This document shows positions 6,456 through 7,449 of a stretch of 7,449 nucleotides of DNA, piece by piece. The position numbers were made by a program, and so were the translations under genes. Below the pieces are notes generated by a model that saw only the letters and a program-made list of their open reading frames with translations, was not told the origin of the DNA and made no database searches. How positions within the stretch are numbered: the first letter of the stretch is position 1; each line of letters starts with the position of its first letter. The DNA is from RYN-431 sp036388295 (lineage in GTDB: Bacteria > Planctomycetota > Phycisphaerae > Tepidisphaerales > Tepidisphaeraceae). Location of the stretch: NCBI GenBank assembly GCA_036388295.1, contig DASVSC010000051.1, positions 1-7,449 of the forward strand, given 5' to 3'.

Positions 6456-7106
6456 CTAGCGGCGGCGGCGAAGCAGGCCAACGCCTGCCAGCCCGATCAT
6501 GGCGAGCGCCGCCGGCTCCGGGATCGGCGACCCTACCTCGGACGGCGTGCCGGCCGATGTGAATGCACCGTTGACGCCGGCTGTGCTCAGGGCAGAAATC
6601 GTCGGGTACGGTGTTGTGGCGCTGCCCGCACCGGCGGTGTTGTCGAACGTCACATTACTGGTCGACGCGCCGAAGTTGACGCCGGTGACGACAGTTCCCA
6701 CTCCGTTGAACAGCACCACACTGTCGCCGCCCGCGCTCAGGCCGATGCCGGTGCCGTTATAGAACCCGATCGTGATCGGCGCGTTGGCCGATCCGTACCA
6801 GGCCGTGCGGAACGCGCTGGCGGTGGTCACGTCGGTGGCGGTTTCCAGGAAGATCGCCGACTCGCCGGGGGCCAACGCCGACACGCCCCGCAGCGAGATC
6901 GCCGTAGCGAACGCATTGGAGCTGTCGTCGACTTTCCAGCCGTCCAGGCTGACGACGCCGGGCCCGGTGTTCTTGATCTCGAAGAAGTCGGCGGCGTACG
7001 GCGCATTGCCGCTGCCACTCGGATGCACTTCGGTGATAACGACCGCGGCGTGTGCGGAAGCGGTGGCGATCAACAGAGTGGCCAAGGCAAGAGTCGATTG
7101 ACGCAT
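6456..7106 (-). CDS. PEP-CTERM exported protein with lamin-tail domain, 216 aa
   Basis: The protein has a Sec signal peptide (MRQSTLALATLLIATASAHA, cleavage likely after A20). A lamin-tail-like (LTD) beta-sandwich domain spans about 23-145, with the signatures VVITEVHPSGSG, FFEIKNTG, VSLDGWKVDD and ESAIFLE. A Ser/Thr/Gly-rich linker follows, then the PEP-CTERM sorting signal: PEP at 196-198, a hydrophobic helix LAMIGLAGVGLL and RRRR at the end. By family knowledge such tails are cut by an exosortase and the protein is delivered to the cell surface or matrix. Bacterial LTD domains occur in secreted proteins, often with nucleases or adhesins, but no catalytic domain is present here. The start is ATG (7106-7104), with GGAG (7117-7114) seven bases upstream. 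It lies 49 bp after the next PEP-CTERM gene with no terminator between them, so they may share a transcript. Confidence 0.9.
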   Translation of the reverse strand: MRQSTLALATLLIATASAHAAVVITEVHPSGSGNAPYAADFFEIKNTGPGVVSLDGWKVDDSSNAFATAISLRGVSALAPGESAIFLETATDVTTASAFRTAWYGSANAPITIGFYNGTGIGLSAGGDSVVLFNGVGTVVTGVNFGASTSNVTFDNTAGAGSATTPYPTISALSTAGVNGAFTSAGTPSEVGSPIPEPAALAMIGLAGVGLLRRRR

Positions 7107-7155
7107 TTTCTATCTCCAGAAAAGTAAGGCGGTAGCAGTCGAGACGGTTTGACGT

Positions 7156-7449
7156 TCAGACGTGACGCCGGCGACGCAGAACTGCACCAGCAGCGATGCC
7201 GGCCACTGCAAGCAGGCCGGTCGGTTCGGGGACGGGCGCGTACACCCACATTTCCGGCGACGCGATGCTGCCGCCGCCGTTTTCGTTCGTGACGTACAGG
7301 AAGCCCTGATCGTCCATGGTCAGGCCCTCGTGCTGCATGTCACCGACGTTCAGGGTGTCGGTCGGGTCGCCGGTGATAGTCAGTGTGCTGAGGATGTTGC
7401 CGGCCCGGTCGGTCTCGACAATGCGGCCTTCTTCTTGGCTGAGCACCAG
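7156..7449 (-). CDS. PEP-CTERM protein, C-terminal 97 aa (5' end outside window)
   Basis: The frame is open to the window edge, so the N-terminus and signal peptide are missing. The visible part contains GRIVETDRAGNILSTLTI and then HEGLTMDDQGFLYVTNENGG. This resembles the last blades of a beta-propeller of the SdiA-regulated (YjiK-like) or NHL type, where a conserved H/E-G pair precedes D-D-x-G-x-L/Y-V-x-x-E. It ends with MWVYAPVPEP, a hydrophobic helix (TGLLAVAGIAAGAVL) and RRRRHV, a PEP-CTERM sorting tail for exosortase processing. The protein is probably surface-exposed or released. The gene is upstream of the LTD gene in the same direction. The sorting tail is clear; the propeller assignment is tentative. 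Confidence 0.85.
   Translation of the reverse strand: MVLSQEEGRIVETDRAGNILSTLTITGDPTDTLNVGDMQHEGLTMDDQGFLYVTNENGGGSIASPEMWVYAPVPEPTGLLAVAGIAAGAVLRRRRHV

Noticed and set aside
6429..7127. 232-codon plus-strand frame opposite the LTD gene
   Set aside because: It is antisense to a protein with a signal peptide, an LTD domain and a PEP-CTERM tail, and its translation is Arg/Gly/Ala-rich without motifs.

Overview
The window looks like chromosomal DNA of a GC-rich Planctomycetota bacterium, probably of the Phycisphaerae. This is an inference from three things: an integrase whose N-terminus (YRRHKPSGQAVV...) I associate with planctomycete elements, two proteins with PEP-CTERM tails ending in Arg clusters, and sparse use of strong Shine-Dalgarno (SD) sites.

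Positions 1 to about 2400 appear to be one end of an integrative element inserted at the 3' end of a tRNA-Phe gene. All its genes lie on the minus strand. A complete tyrosine recombinase sits next to the tRNA, followed by a possible 36-residue ORF and a 179-residue protein of unknown function. The two ORFs after the integrase share an unusual leader. It consists of a long hairpin whose stem sequence differs between copies but whose 6-nt loop is identical (UUAGAG), a 7-nt linker, an identical 17-nt hairpin that contains the ribosome-binding site, a 6-nt spacer and a GTG start. This repeated, structure-conserving module is the most interesting signal in the window. The integrase is bracketed by strong dyads, one over its likely -10 box and one just after its stop codon. 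The other end of the element is not in the window.

Positions 2374 to 6424 are housekeeping DNA. They hold tRNA-Phe(GAA) with its own promoter, a small predicted membrane protein, and an AcnA-type aconitase. The aconitase has no SD site, but its best promoter would start the mRNA at the A of the ATG, so it may be leaderless. It ends at a bidirectional terminator facing a convergent DUF2203 gene. Next comes tRNA-Ala(GGC), with a sigma70-like promoter and a strong terminator.

Positions 6456 to 7449 hold two minus-strand genes for exported PEP-CTERM proteins. The first is a lamin-tail-domain protein. The second is cut by the window edge and resembles the end of an SdiA-regulated-type propeller protein. 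They are 49 bp apart and may be co-transcribed. No CRISPR array, rRNA, insertion sequence or recognised defence system is visible.
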